Below, in pieces: positions 26,165 through 34,665 of a DNA stretch of 64,000 bases. A program made the position numbers and the translations under genes. The notes beneath the pieces are model-generated. The model was not told where the DNA came from. It was given only the letters and a program-made list of their open reading frames with translations, and did no database searches. Positions within the stretch are counted from its first letter, which is position 1; the number at the start of each line of letters is the position of its first letter. Origin of the DNA: an uncultured Acidimicrobiales bacterium (GTDB taxonomy: Bacteria > Actinomycetota > Acidimicrobiia > Acidimicrobiales > Bin134); contig OX638344.1 in the NCBI GenBank assembly GCA_951813555.1, forward strand, positions 3,659,076-3,723,075, written 5' to 3'.

Positions 26165-27316
26165 TCAATACCGGACCAAGCGGAGATGGACCTCGGTGCC
26201 CTCACCGGGCGCGCTGCGAATCTCGCACTCGCCCCCCGCCCGGCGCATCCGCCCCATTATGGACTCCCGTATGCCCACCCGGTGGTCACCCACCGCTGCG
26301 GGGTCGAACCCGAGGCCGGTGTCGCGCACGAACGCCTCGGCCACCTCCTCCCCCACCTCCACGAACAAAGAGAACTCGTCCCGGCCTGACCACCGGGCTG
26401 CGTTGGTCATCGCCTCCCCTGTTGCAGCTACCAGCGATTCCAACGGCACGTCAAGCACCGCGTCGCCTACCGACACCACGTCGATACGCACACCGTGGAG
26501 GTCCTCTACCTCGGTGGCCGCCTGCTCAATCGCCGTGCGAAGGGTCCTCTCAGAGGGATCCGACTCCTCCGCATACAGCCAGTCCCGCAGCTCCCTTTCT
26601 TGGCGGCGGGCCAGCGCGGCCACCCGGCTCGGGTCGTCGGTCCGCTGAATGAGGGCCAGAGTCTGAAGCACCGAGTCGTGCAGGTGCGCGGCTACCTCGG
26701 CCCGCTCGTCAGCCCGGACGCGCAGCCAGCGCTCCTCCCAACGATCCCTTGCCAGTACAACTATCCAGGGACCGAGGATCAAAGCCAGCCCTCCTGCCAC
26801 CAGCGCAGCGGGCAGCACCCCATCGAACACCACACCTGGGGAGACATTGGCCGCGATCAGCGTGACCACGCCGCCAGCGACCACGACTACGCCCAAGGCC
26901 ACCCGTAGCGCCGATCTCAGGGCTCCTGCCGTCCCGACCCAAGCCATCGGTCGCGCCTGCCGGGCAATGAATCCGAATCCAGTTGTGACGCATAGAAATG
27001 GCCATAGCACTTCGTCGGGAGCGGTGATTCTAAGCTGGCGGGCCAACAGCACAACCCCGACCACCATCAGGCCCAACCCGAGGGCTCGCCGATTGGCCTG
27101 CCGTGCCTGGAGTGCCTCGGGCTCTTCCTCGCTATGGCGGGCGGGCAGCAGCGCCCATGCCAGCAGGTAGAGCGGAACACTGACCCAAGCCGCGGTGAGG
27201 GCGACGAAAGCGGTCCGCACAACAACCGGCTCCATACCGAGGTTCACGGCGATGCCGCCGCATACCCCGCCTGCCATCCGATCAGTGCCCGACCGAGCCA
27301 ACCGGCTCACACCCAT
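26165..27316 (-). CDS. PspC-domain sensor histidine kinase (LiaS/DesK-like)
   Basis: Membrane sensor kinase, 383 aa. The N-terminal PspC domain is RMAGGVCGGIAVNLGMEPVV plus the helix VSVPLYLLAWALLPA; four further helices follow (about 75-190). The HisKA_3 dimerisation helix holds the phospho-His in AAHLHDSVLQTLALIQ, and the HATPase has AMTNAARWSGRDEF and GLGFDP. PspC kinases of this type sense envelope stress. Divergent from the PspC/LiaF-like gene, with repeats between them. Confidence 0.9.
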   Translation of the reverse strand: MGVSRLARSGTDRMAGGVCGGIAVNLGMEPVVVRTAFVALTAAWVSVPLYLLAWALLPARHSEEEPEALQARQANRRALGLGLMVVGVVLLARQLRITAPDEVLWPFLCVTTGFGFIARQARPMAWVGTAGALRSALRVALGVVVVAGGVVTLIAANVSPGVVFDGVLPAALVAGGLALILGPWIVVLARDRWEERWLRVRADERAEVAAHLHDSVLQTLALIQRTDDPSRVAALARRQERELRDWLYAEESDPSERTLRTAIEQAATEVEDLHGVRIDVVSVGDAVLDVPLESLVAATGEAMTNAARWSGRDEFSLFVEVGEEVAEAFVRDTGLGFDPAAVGDHRVGIRESIMGRMRRAGGECEIRSAPGEGTEVHLRLVRY

Positions 27317-27368
27317 GCCCTCATTGTCGCATGGCAACCGGGTGGCGGCTCTGGGGAACAACCCTGAC

Positions 27369-27415
27369 CCTCTCCCGCCTCTCAGGGAATTATCAGGGAA
27401 ATCCCCTATGGGAAG
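27369..27415. promoter_or_regulatory. TCAGGGAA repeats, candidate operator of the kinase/LiaF-like intergenic region
   Basis: The sequence contains TCAGGGAATTA followed directly by TCAGGGAAATCCCCT. The second copy forms AGGG-N5-CCCT, a small inverted repeat. It lies between the divergent kinase (start 27316) and PspC/LiaF-like gene (start 27444), where the response regulator would be expected to bind. Confidence 0.45.
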
Positions 27416-27443
27416 TCAGCCTCGACAAGGCGATGATGAGGAC

Positions 27444-28766
27444 ATGACCGACGACAAGACGCAGTCCCTGCGCCGGAGCGCTGACGACCGGATCATCTCC
27501 GGCGTGGCCGGCGGGATCGGGTGCTTGGCCGGCGTCAGCTCAGTTTCGGTCCGGATCGGTTTCATCCTGCTGACGTCCGTCGGCGGGGCCGGCTTGTGGC
27601 TGTACTTCTTGGGCTGGCTGTGTCTCCCCCACCAGGATGGGTCGCCCAGCATCCTGGCCAACACTCTGCGGGGCGACTCCCCCCACCGATTTCGCAGCAT
27701 GGCCGGCGCCCTGCTTCTTCTGGCGGCGACCGCAATCAGCGCGTTCCTGCTTGGCCCGCTGCTTTTGGACCTCCTCGCCAGGTTCTTGTCCAATGGGGCT
27801 GTCGTTGTCGTCCTGCTGGCCGTCGCACTCATCGCGGCCGGCGCATGGCTCATGTGGCGGCCCAAGACCTCGGAACCCTCACCCCATCGGTCTGTGCCGG
27901 CTCCGCAGGAAGCGGCTATCTCGCCGGTAGCCGCCGCGGCTGCGGAGCCAACGATGGATGTGAAGGCACCGACCGGGTCGGCAGATTCCCCCGGCGGCGA
28001 CAAGCTCGCCCCCACCGGTCGCCGCCGGGGGCGCATCAGGGCTCAGACGCGTCGAGCCTCCGCCCGCCGTCGGCGACGCTCTCGGCGCCAGCGACGGCGG
28101 CGCGAGCGATCGTTCCTCGGGCCGATCGCCAGCGCAGTCATGCTGATTGTTGTCGGCGGGGTAGTGATGCTCGACCGTTTCGACGTGTTCGACACAGACG
28201 CGACTCTGCTCGTTGCCGTGTTGGTTCTGATCGTCGGCGCAGTCTTGGTGATGTCTGCCTTCCTCGGACGAGCTCACGGATTGATACTTCTGGGAGCGCT
28301 GCTATCAGCTGTCCTGATCGTCGGGATAGCCGCTGATATCCGCTCCGCGTGGTCGGGAATAGGAACCGAGCGGGTCGAGGCAACCAGCCTCAGGGAGTTG
28401 GAGGCCGAGTACCGCCATGGCATCGGCAAGCTGGTGGTCGACCTCGGGGAAGTCGATTTCAACGGCCAGAGCGCGAGGCTGGATCTCGGGCTCACAATTG
28501 GCGAGCTCCTGGTCTATGTGCCGGCAGACATCAATCTTGAAATGAACGCTCATATCGGCGCCGGCGATCTGCACATGGACCCGTCACCAGTTGACAAGTG
28601 GGGATCGCTCAGAAGTGACCCGACAATCATGGAAAGCGGCGTGGACAAGGACGTCACTGCATCGTGGGACCAGCCTGGGCTCGCCAACGGCGCCCTGCGC
28701 CTAGACCTGGATCTCGGCTTCGGCATAGTCCGAATCCTCCCCCGTTCACCCGGTTTGAACGCATAA
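27444..28766 (+). CDS. PspC / LiaF-like envelope-stress membrane protein
   Basis: 440 aa with an N-terminal PspC domain (DDRIISGVAGGIGCLAGVSS, then LWLYFLGWLCLP), paired helices, and a very basic loop (RRRGRIRAQTRRASARRRRR, about 195-225). After further helices comes a C-terminal domain (about 315-440) with GKLVVDLGEVDF and LGLTIGELLVYVPADINLEM, typical of LiaF/DUF2154 antibiotic-response proteins. With the kinase and regulator it forms a LiaFSR-like unit. Confidence 0.85.
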   Translation: MTDDKTQSLRRSADDRIISGVAGGIGCLAGVSSVSVRIGFILLTSVGGAGLWLYFLGWLCLPHQDGSPSILANTLRGDSPHRFRSMAGALLLLAATAISAFLLGPLLLDLLARFLSNGAVVVVLLAVALIAAGAWLMWRPKTSEPSPHRSVPAPQEAAISPVAAAAAEPTMDVKAPTGSADSPGGDKLAPTGRRRGRIRAQTRRASARRRRRSRRQRRRRERSFLGPIASAVMLIVVGGVVMLDRFDVFDTDATLLVAVLVLIVGAVLVMSAFLGRAHGLILLGALLSAVLIVGIAADIRSAWSGIGTERVEATSLRELEAEYRHGIGKLVVDLGEVDFNGQSARLDLGLTIGELLVYVPADINLEMNAHIGAGDLHMDPSPVDKWGSLRSDPTIMESGVDKDVTASWDQPGLANGALRLDLDLGFGIVRILPRSPGLNA

Positions 28767-28786
28767 GTACAGCTCAGGAGATACCA

Positions 28787-29068
28787 ATGTCGAAACGCCA
28801 TCCCGATCCCATGGAACATCCCCCCAACAACCCCGATCGCGGCGATCAGGCGAAAAGGCTGAATCGCCACCCCGTGAACCTCCTGGCCCTGATGAGCGGC
28901 CTGGTGTTCTTGGTCTTTGGCGGTGGTGCCCTCATTCACCGCATCGCGGTCGAGATCGATGCCGTCCTCGTCGCCGCGCTGACCCTGATCGCGATCGGCG
29001 CGATCTCCACTGCTGCCCTCATCGCCCGCCGACCCCGCCCACCAGCCCCCGTCTCAGACCTTGACTAG
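28787..29068 (+). CDS. small two-helix membrane protein
   Basis: 93 aa; a polar Asp/Pro-rich N-terminus then two membrane helices (LLALMSGLVFLVFGGGALI and VLVAALTLIAIGAISTAAL). CAGGAG lies 8 nt before ATG, and the gene follows the LiaF-like gene by 20 bp, so it is probably in the same operon. No known family; perhaps an accessory of the envelope-stress system. Confidence 0.7.
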   Translation: MSKRHPDPMEHPPNNPDRGDQAKRLNRHPVNLLALMSGLVFLVFGGGALIHRIAVEIDAVLVAALTLIAIGAISTAALIARRPRPPAPVSDLD

Positions 29069-29092
29069 ATCAAGTGACACTATGATATTTGA

Positions 29093-29329
29093 ATATATTT
29101 CAATTTCACAAAGCTGCGATTCGCCGCAAGCGCGCGGCGACATGAGATTTCGGAAGACGATGCCCTCCACGCCTGCCGAAACACCATTCGCATCATTCCA
29201 ATGGACGATCCATTGATGTTCATAGGTGCCGACCCCAGCGGTCGCATGCTGGAAGTAGGAATCGCGAGAACGGGCGAAGCCCCTAGAATCATTCATGCGA
29301 TGAAGGCACGGCCTAACTACTTGAGGTGA
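29093..29329 (+). CDS. small DUF4258-like toxin candidate, no canonical start codon
   Basis: An open frame reads LRFAASARRHEISEDDALHA, CRNTIRIIPMDDPLMFIGAD and RMLEVGIARTGEAPRIIHAM, ending RPNYLR. This is the pattern of small DUF4258/BrnT-like toxin proteins (R-H..S..D.., IGPD..GRLLEV, IHAM..R). It overlaps the next gene by GTGA, as toxin-antitoxin pairs do. In frame between the upstream stop (29090-29092) and the conserved region there is no ATG, GTG or TTG. ATA at 29093 is seven bases after TATGAT, and CTG at 29114 is another option. It may use a rare start or be inactivated. Confidence 0.6.
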   Translation: MYFNFTKLRFAASARRHEISEDDALHACRNTIRIIPMDDPLMFIGADPSGRMLEVGIARTGEAPRIIHAMKARPNYLR

Positions 29330-29646
29330 ATGACATATCCCAACCCCTTCAAGAATTGATCGCCAAGGCCGAGGCAAGCGGCAACTGGGACGAGGTGGCC
29401 GACTGGTGCGAGGCCTTTGACTGGTCAGAGGCCCAGGAAATTCCCCTCGCCGAGTTCTATCTAGGGTGTGCAGCAGCAGCCAGCCCGACGAACAAACCCC
29501 AGCTCCTCGAGGCGATTTCAGCAGCTCGAGCAAGTGGTTCTACTTGGGCACGGATCGGGGAAATCCTCGGCCTCTCAGCCCAAGACGCCGAAGACCACTA
29601 CGAACCACTACTCAAGATCCAGGACGTAGCGAACGCTAGTCCCTAG
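29326..29646 (+). CDS. putative antitoxin, HTH-like
   Basis: 106-aa acidic protein starting with GTG 29326, overlapping the toxin-like stop. The C-terminal half TWARIGEILGLSAQDAEDHY looks like a helix-turn-helix that could bind the operon promoter; the N-terminal half is helical (LIAKAEASGNWDEVADWCEA). Pairing with the DUF4258-like frame suggests an antitoxin role. This is inference from order and size. Confidence 0.6.
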   Translation: MNDISQPLQELIAKAEASGNWDEVADWCEAFDWSEAQEIPLAEFYLGCAAAASPTNKPQLLEAISAARASGSTWARIGEILGLSAQDAEDHYEPLLKIQDVANASP

Positions 29647-29938
29647 CTGACGGGACCACCTCTGACATGAACTGTTCTAGTTCGTCGTCTCGCCGGGACA
29701 GGGACTCATAGGTCCAATCAGGGATGATGAGCTCGTTGGCACCTGCCTCGCGGAGCTGGCCGACTTGATCAATCACCGCTTCGACTGAGCCCACCAGCGT
29801 TGGTCGCCTGCCTGCTTGACTGACGAAATCGCGTTGAACGTCCAAGTCTTCGCTCAAGCACAGGAACGCCTGGGTCGAACATCTCACTTCATCCGGGTCA
29901 CGCCCGACACCTCTAATCCTCAAAAACAACCCCTCCAC
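29636..29938 (-). pseudogene. 3' fragment of an LLM-class oxidoreductase gene
   Basis: Encodes only the C-terminal 90 residues of an LLM enzyme: GRDPDEVRCSTQAFLCLSED, RPTLVGSVEAVIDQVGQL and LIIPDWTYESLSRRDDELEQ. It matches the end of the full gene at 30713-31624 with clear divergence (about 80% by eye). The TIM-barrel core is missing, so it is not functional. Together with the FNT tail beside it, it marks an old duplication or insertion at the vapBC locus. Confidence 0.75.
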
Positions 29939-29956
29939 GATTAGGGGGGAACCTCA

Positions 29957-30007
29957 GCGCCCTCGTCGGCCTCACCAACTGGACGGTCTATCTGCGCAGG
30001 CAGTAGC
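29957..30007 (+). pseudogene. relic of a formate/nitrite channel 3' end
   Basis: Frame reads SALVGLTNWTVYLRRQ then stop, against GALVGLTNWTVYLRRQ-stop at the end of the intact channel gene 4.6 kb to the left. Most codons match with third-position changes, showing it is an old copy. Nothing upstream continues the gene. Confidence 0.8.
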
Positions 30008-30030
30008 AGCCGAACTTCTTCTCTGCGCGG

Positions 30031-30450
30031 CTAGTCGACGGTGCCGCGCTCCAACACCCATTGGTGGGGTTGGCCGGTGATCTCGGCAACTAGCTCGAAA
30101 TCGGCGTCGTAGTGCAAGACAACCAACTGGCGAGCTTCGGCCACCGCGGCGACGAGAGCATCAACCAGAGAAAGCGCACGATGCTGGCCGCGCTCCGCCA
30201 GCTGTCTTTGTATCCCTATCGCTCGGTGGTGGTCGGCGTTGGTAGCCGGCACGGAGTCAAACGCATCGAGACGGCTCATGATCGCCTCATGGTCCACCGC
30301 GTTTCGGGCACTGAATCCCAGTTCGAATATCACGGGAGGGCACAATGCGATCCGCCCCTCGGCAATCAAAGGGGCAACCGCCGCAGCGACCGCAGGTTTC
30401 GACAATCGGGCAAAGGCACTCGTGTCGGCCAGATGGGTGGCCCGTGCCAC
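30031..30450 (-). CDS. vapC: VapC-type PIN-domain toxin
   Basis: PIN ribonuclease toxin, 139 aa, likely cutting tRNA or rRNA. Acidic active-site residues are visible in HLADTSAFARLS, VIFELGFS, SLVDALVAAVAE and LHYDADFELVAE. It starts with GTG at 30450, sharing one base with the antitoxin stop (TAGTG). It is the intact counterpart of the broken copy at 3312-3482. Confidence 0.92.
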   Translation of the reverse strand: MARATHLADTSAFARLSKPAVAAAVAPLIAEGRIALCPPVIFELGFSARNAVDHEAIMSRLDAFDSVPATNADHHRAIGIQRQLAERGQHRALSLVDALVAAVAEARQLVVLHYDADFELVAEITGQPHQWVLERGTVD

Positions 30451-30656
30451 TACGCGTCGCCTCCCCAGGCTTGTTCAGCCGCATCGAAGTCGAATCTGCC
30501 CTCCTCGCCTAGAAGAGTCACTAGTTCGAGTCGGCGCTTGGCGTTGACGATCTCTAGCAGCGAAGCGTTGACTGTCTCTCTCAGCGTCCTAGTCCCAAGT
30601 ATCGCAGCGGCCTTTTCAGCGATATCTCTATCCACATCAATAGATGTCTTTGCCAT
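30450..30656 (-). CDS. vapB: VapB-type antitoxin
   Basis: 68-aa antitoxin: MAKTSIDVDRDIAEKAAAIL is the DNA-binding N-terminus, and VNAKRRLELVTLL followed by FDFDAAEQAWGGD the toxin-neutralising tail. ATG 30656 is chosen over longer starts because of GAAGG just upstream and family length. It is expected to repress its own promoter together with VapC. Confidence 0.88.
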   Translation of the reverse strand: MAKTSIDVDRDIAEKAAAILGTRTLRETVNASLLEIVNAKRRLELVTLLGEEGRFDFDAAEQAWGGDA

Positions 30657-30712
30657 GCCCTTCAAGATATCAATCTCAAAGACAGGATCAAACAACTAAC
30701 CCGCCAATTGAG

Positions 30713-31624
30713 TCAGCGACCCCAAATGGAAGGAGCTACCTCCGAGATGAACTGGTCGAGTTCGTCGTCTCGGCGAGACAAAGACTCGTAGGTCCAGTCG
30801 GGGATGATGAGCTCCTCAGCCCCGGCTTCGTGGAGCTGGCCAACCTGATCAGTCACCGCTTCGACTGAGCCCATCAGAGTTGGTCGCCGCCCAGCTCGAC
30901 CGACAAACTCACGCTGCACTTCTGGGTCTTCGCTCAAGCACAGGAACGCCTGGATCGAGCACCGCACATCATCAGGGTCACGTCCGACCTCTTCGCAGTG
31001 CCGGCGGAGCAACCGACGCTTGTGCCGCAGAGCCTCTGCATCCACCCATGCGTTCCACCAATCGGCGTACATCGCCGCTGTGCGCAGTGTCCGACGCTCC
31101 CCCTTGCCTCCAACCAGTAGCGGAAGCCTCCCCTTCACAGGCTTGGGGTATCGGGGCGCTTCCTCGAATGAGAAATACTGCGACTGCATAGTCCAACTTT
31201 CGTTCTCAAGCAGCCCTCGAATAGCCCGACAGCCTTCCTCAAGCCGATCCGACCTCGTCTTCAAGTCGCCCAACTCGAATCCATACGCCCTATGCTGGTT
31301 CTCCTGCCACCCCGCTCCGACCCCGAGAATGAACCTTCCATTGCTGATGTGATCGCATGTCACCGCCGCCGACGCCAACACCGCCGGATGACGATAGGTC
31401 ACCGAGCACACCAGCGACCCCAAGGTGATCCGACTAGTCGCCGCCGCCAGCCCAGCCAGTGTGCTCCACACCTCCAGCACCCCTTCCTGTCTCTCTCGCG
31501 GCTCTTCCAGCATGAGGTGGCCCGCCACCCACGCTCCATCCCACCCGGTCTCCTCTGAGCGCAGGGCAAGCTCAAGAACCTCTTCCCAAGTCCGCTCCAA
31601 CGCCGGCCATACGCTAAATATCAT
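30713..31624 (-). CDS. LLM-class F420/flavin-dependent oxidoreductase
   Basis: 303-aa luciferase-like TIM-barrel enzyme: TGWDGAWVAGHLMLEEPR, ITLGSLVCSVTYRHPAVLAS and LGVGAGWQENQHRAYGFELG, with VGGKGERRTLRTAAMYADWW. It contains the F420-binding-like GVGAGW motif of that branch. It sits at the edge of the defence island, upstream of vapBC; its truncated relative lies beyond vapBC. Confidence 0.87.
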   Translation of the reverse strand: MIFSVWPALERTWEEVLELALRSEETGWDGAWVAGHLMLEEPRERQEGVLEVWSTLAGLAAATSRITLGSLVCSVTYRHPAVLASAAVTCDHISNGRFILGVGAGWQENQHRAYGFELGDLKTRSDRLEEGCRAIRGLLENESWTMQSQYFSFEEAPRYPKPVKGRLPLLVGGKGERRTLRTAAMYADWWNAWVDAEALRHKRRLLRRHCEEVGRDPDDVRCSIQAFLCLSEDPEVQREFVGRAGRRPTLMGSVEAVTDQVGQLHEAGAEELIIPDWTYESLSRRDDELDQFISEVAPSIWGR

Positions 31625-31857
31625 AGTGGCAATTTGATAAGAGATGCATTTGCAATCTTGATATCGTGCAATTCGAATGAGAGCACATTTTCCGCGACCT
31701 GCAACTTACTAATATGCCAACCTTGGGCGACTCGATCCATGCTGAATTGCAATTCACAACGGGTCACAAGAGATTCGCGAAATATCTCGCCAGCAAGAAG
31801 TAGCTGCCTGCAAGAAGCATACAAACAAATGCAAGATGAATAACTAGTTGTCTAATT

Positions 31858-32007
31858 TCAAGTGTCATTAATCTGTCCAACACTAGCTTTGCCTTGTCGT
31901 TCGATCTCATCGATCGACAATCTTAGATAGTCTTCCGCCTTACCTTCGGACCAAGAACCAAGACATCTCAAGCGAATGTCCCTATATTTCTCTAGTTTGC
32001 GGAGCAA
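31858..32007 (-). pseudogene. possible 3' gene fragment, unknown
   Basis: From TTG 32007 the frame reads LRKLEKYRDIRLRCLGSWSE, GKAEDYLRLSIDEIERQGKA and SVGQINDT then stop. The charged, helix-forming composition looks protein-like, but there is no recognised family or ribosome site. It may be the C-terminus of a lost gene. Confidence 0.3.
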
Positions 32008-32136
32008 GGGAAGATGAAAAATAGAAAAAGTGCAAGAAGTAAAATTTCAGATATCTGTCGGTCTTGCTCCAAGTACTATAGTCACTTTGTTCAAAAACAT
32101 ATGGGTTGAACGCTTTCAATGCCCCCTTTCGCCCTC

Positions 32137-32289
32137 CTACTCGAATTCTGACGCGACGGCACCGAGGTTGGCGGAGTTTTCGGAGACGGTGCGTTGGGTG
32201 GACTCTTCGAAACCGTCTGGGTCGTTGGCTCGGACTTCTAGGTCTAAAACTGATGGAGGTTTTTGACAGTCGGGGTCTTTCGTGAGAGG
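32137..32289 (-). pseudogene. relic of a DUF499 ATPase C-terminus
   Basis: The frame ends DLEVRANDPDGFEESTQRTV, SENSANLGAVASEFE, stop. This is the pattern of DUF499 C-termini as I remember them (A..P.GF.E...RTVSENA..L.F...FE). DUF499 ATPases occur in phage-defence gene sets with adenine methylases and SNF2/DUF3883 helicases. No upstream part remains. A broken DUF3883 helicase lies 10 kb to the right. Confidence 0.5.
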
Positions 32290-32394
32290 AAGACCTGGCA
32301 ATTGTCACTGCCTCAAATTTCGGAATTCACCCTCCCATTGATGACAGATCATCCGATTTGCAAGAATCAACTGCTTCCTAATGTGAGCTATATT

Positions 32395-32910
32395 CTAAAA
32401 TAATATTTGGTAGACATGATAGTACTCTTTGCCGCGTCGCTCCGAACCAATCTGAGGATTCATGTCTAATTCGAGCGATGTCATGACCGGGCGCGATCTC
32501 CAGCGTATTCGCTTTGGAAGGATGCTGCGTTCGGCACGGTATCTCACAGTAACGATCCACCCCACTCGACTATCGTACTGCCCATATCGACGTTCATATC
32601 TGCTCTGCGAGCCATGGAGTTTCTCCATGTATGACTCACCTGGATGAAGCACATCCCAGTACCGAAATGGGTTCTCATTTGCATGTGTCCAGGGCATCTC
32701 AGCATCAAGTGACACAGAAATGCTGTAGGCGCTTGACTCTCCGCTATTGCGCATCTCAAGCCATGTACCGTCCTCGCGGTCAGCCCACCCGACAGTCACA
32801 TAAGGTCGCCAACGCAGTTCCAGAGAAGAGCGCGTCATATACGCCGACCAGACCGAAATAACGACTGCGAGTGCGCTGAACACTCCAACTCCAATCTGAA
32901 GAATCATCAT
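32395..32910 (-). CDS. single-helix membrane protein after the CBASS operon
   Basis: 171 aa: an N-terminal membrane helix (LQIGVGVFSALAVVISVWSA), then a soluble domain with WLEMRNSGESSAYSISVSLD and VGWIVTVRYRA, perhaps an immunoglobulin-like beta fold. Last gene of the minus-strand CBASS run, 43 bp after Cap2. No known family; it might be an accessory or unrelated cargo. Confidence 0.65.
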   Translation of the reverse strand: MMILQIGVGVFSALAVVISVWSAYMTRSSLELRWRPYVTVGWADREDGTWLEMRNSGESSAYSISVSLDAEMPWTHANENPFRYWDVLHPGESYMEKLHGSQSRYERRYGQYDSRVGWIVTVRYRAERSILPKRIRWRSRPVMTSLELDMNPQIGSERRGKEYYHVYQILF

Positions 32911-32953
32911 TCCTCGGCCTTTACTCTCCCTAAATCACCCGGCACTGTGTTAG

Positions 32954-34657
32954 TCAAGACTGCACGTGTGTAAGCGGCGGCATGCCGAAAGGTGAGTACG
33001 AAAGTGATATCAGGTAGCCACCGGCGATCTGACGAGCAAGGGCGGTCGCTGCGATGCTAAGCGCACACGCTGCGATGCTCATAGCATCGGCAGAGGAGCC
33101 GTGGAATGTAGGAATTGAGCACCCTGGGGCTGGCGTGAGCGGTGGATGATGATCGTGATCCCAGAATGTTCGAAATGCCGTTAAGCTCTTGGCCTCTAAT
33201 ACCTTGTTGCCCAAAGCTTGGTCTAGATCAGCGGTCGTAGTCGTCGACGTCCTGTCTGTCACCGTGACAATACCGAGCGTTGCCGACTGGTTGTCAGTGG
33301 CTACCTGCACAACTGGCACGCTGAGGTTCCCATTCTTCTGGGCGCTCACTATAGCGGCGTTGACCGAAGTGTTCACACTCGTGTCGAATATTAAGTCGCA
33401 ATCAGCGGCATCTTCGCCAAGACCGGCTTCGGCACAGCACACGACACCATATACTTCGCAGGTGTCGGACAGGCTTCGGAGCCTCTCAGCTAGAGCCTCG
33501 GCCTTGGGGCGGCCGACATCTTCCTCGGTATAGTTCTGCCGGACGAGGAGGCCATGCGTGACAAATCCTGGATCCCGCAACGTAACGCTCCGGACACCCG
33601 CCCTAACTAATTGCTCTGCGATCCAGGAGCCGAGTGCCCCGCAGCCCCAAACGGCTACCTTAGAACCGGCGTAGACGGAGACGGGTCTCTCGTTGTCGCG
33701 ACGGACGGCGACCTCGGGACGTTGATCGTCAACGTATGTCCATTCCACCTGGGGCTCATTGCTGGCAGTCCCTTTGGCGGCGGAGCTTCGAACTGCGGCC
33801 AGTGCTCGAGCCGCGTCCTTCGCACCGAGTCGCCATCCAATGAGATACCTATCAGCCCCATCACCATTGGCAGGGTTAGGCACGGCGATGACCACATGGA
33901 GGTGGTTAGTATCGTCCAGGTCTAGAAGGATGCGGCGTACCCCGGTCTCTAGCGTTCGTCGCTCCTTTCTGTCGAGTTGTTGGCGGACTGTGGCCACGAG
34001 ATCGGAAAGCTGGTGACCGCCGCCCATTGGAAGACACGCGGGCAACGCGACAAGCAGCCCGGGTACCAGATCGGGGCTGTAAGGTGTGTTCCACGCAGCG
34101 ATATCGACCCGGTAGTCGGTCCTTGGTCGAAGCCCGATACGACGAACGATACCTTCGGATATCAATGCCGCTGGCATCGGCTCGACAACTACAACTGTTG
34201 GTGCGCCTTGGGTTCGATGAAGCACTCCGCCTACTGGGTGGTACAGAGCCCCCGCGGCATCGAATCGGTTGCCGATCGCGTCGTCGAACCAACTCCAAAG
34301 TCGCCCTAGGAAGCCCTGCATCCCTCTACTCGGATCCCACTCGGTGTTCGGGTCAAGGTAGACACAGAGCCGTTCCCCTTGCAGCACATGCGGGCAACCG
34401 GCCCATCGCAGGTGTTTGACTACAGCGAGAGGCGGGACGAGCGGATGGTGCGGGCCAACGAAAGCGGTCACGCGTTCATGCGACCCAACAGGCAGTCCAC
34501 CGGGATGGTGCGTGAATTCGGAAGTCTTGATTTCGAGTTCAAGCGCGGCCGATTCGCCCAGCTCGTCTACGCCTACCAATCTGATCTGCCTTGAATAGTC
34601 GGTGAAGCGCCTAACCTCTTCAATTGCAGCTAGCTGGGCCTCGACTAGTCCGGTCAT
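32954..34657 (-). CDS. cap2: CBASS Cap2: E2-E1 ubiquitin-transfer-like ligase
   Basis: 567-aa protein with an N-terminal E2-like domain (about 1-150; predicted Cys98 in GERLCVYLDPNTEW) and a C-terminal E1/ThiF adenylation domain (about 330-560; nucleotide loop VAVWGCGALGSWIAEQL, predicted Cys513 in PGCSIPTFHGSSAD). In type II CBASS, Cap2 conjugates the C-terminal glycine of the cyclase to targets, priming signal synthesis. The adjacent CD-NTase ends in Gly, as this requires. ATG 34657 lies 8 nt after the cyclase stop. Confidence 0.85.
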   Translation of the reverse strand: MTGLVEAQLAAIEEVRRFTDYSRQIRLVGVDELGESAALELEIKTSEFTHHPGGLPVGSHERVTAFVGPHHPLVPPLAVVKHLRWAGCPHVLQGERLCVYLDPNTEWDPSRGMQGFLGRLWSWFDDAIGNRFDAAGALYHPVGGVLHRTQGAPTVVVVEPMPAALISEGIVRRIGLRPRTDYRVDIAAWNTPYSPDLVPGLLVALPACLPMGGGHQLSDLVATVRQQLDRKERRTLETGVRRILLDLDDTNHLHVVIAVPNPANGDGADRYLIGWRLGAKDAARALAAVRSSAAKGTASNEPQVEWTYVDDQRPEVAVRRDNERPVSVYAGSKVAVWGCGALGSWIAEQLVRAGVRSVTLRDPGFVTHGLLVRQNYTEEDVGRPKAEALAERLRSLSDTCEVYGVVCCAEAGLGEDAADCDLIFDTSVNTSVNAAIVSAQKNGNLSVPVVQVATDNQSATLGIVTVTDRTSTTTTADLDQALGNKVLEAKSLTAFRTFWDHDHHPPLTPAPGCSIPTFHGSSADAMSIAACALSIAATALARQIAGGYLISLSYSPFGMPPLTHVQS

Positions 34658-34665
34658 GGTCGGAC

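Larger units (their letters stand above)
31625..32394. other. AT-rich, gene-poor segment with relics
   Basis: About 770 bases with markedly lower GC than the rest. It holds two short minus-strand open frames that could be gene ends (31858-32007 and 32137-32289). A 67-codon minus frame ends at 31621 and overlaps the LLM start by 4 bp, but has no recognisable protein features. No tRNA or intact gene seen. Composition suggests foreign origin. Confidence 0.5.

Noticed and set aside
29054..29533. Minus-strand frame of 159 codons over the toxin-antitoxin pair.
   Set aside because: Antisense to two plus-strand frames that show family patterns and an overlap typical of such pairs.
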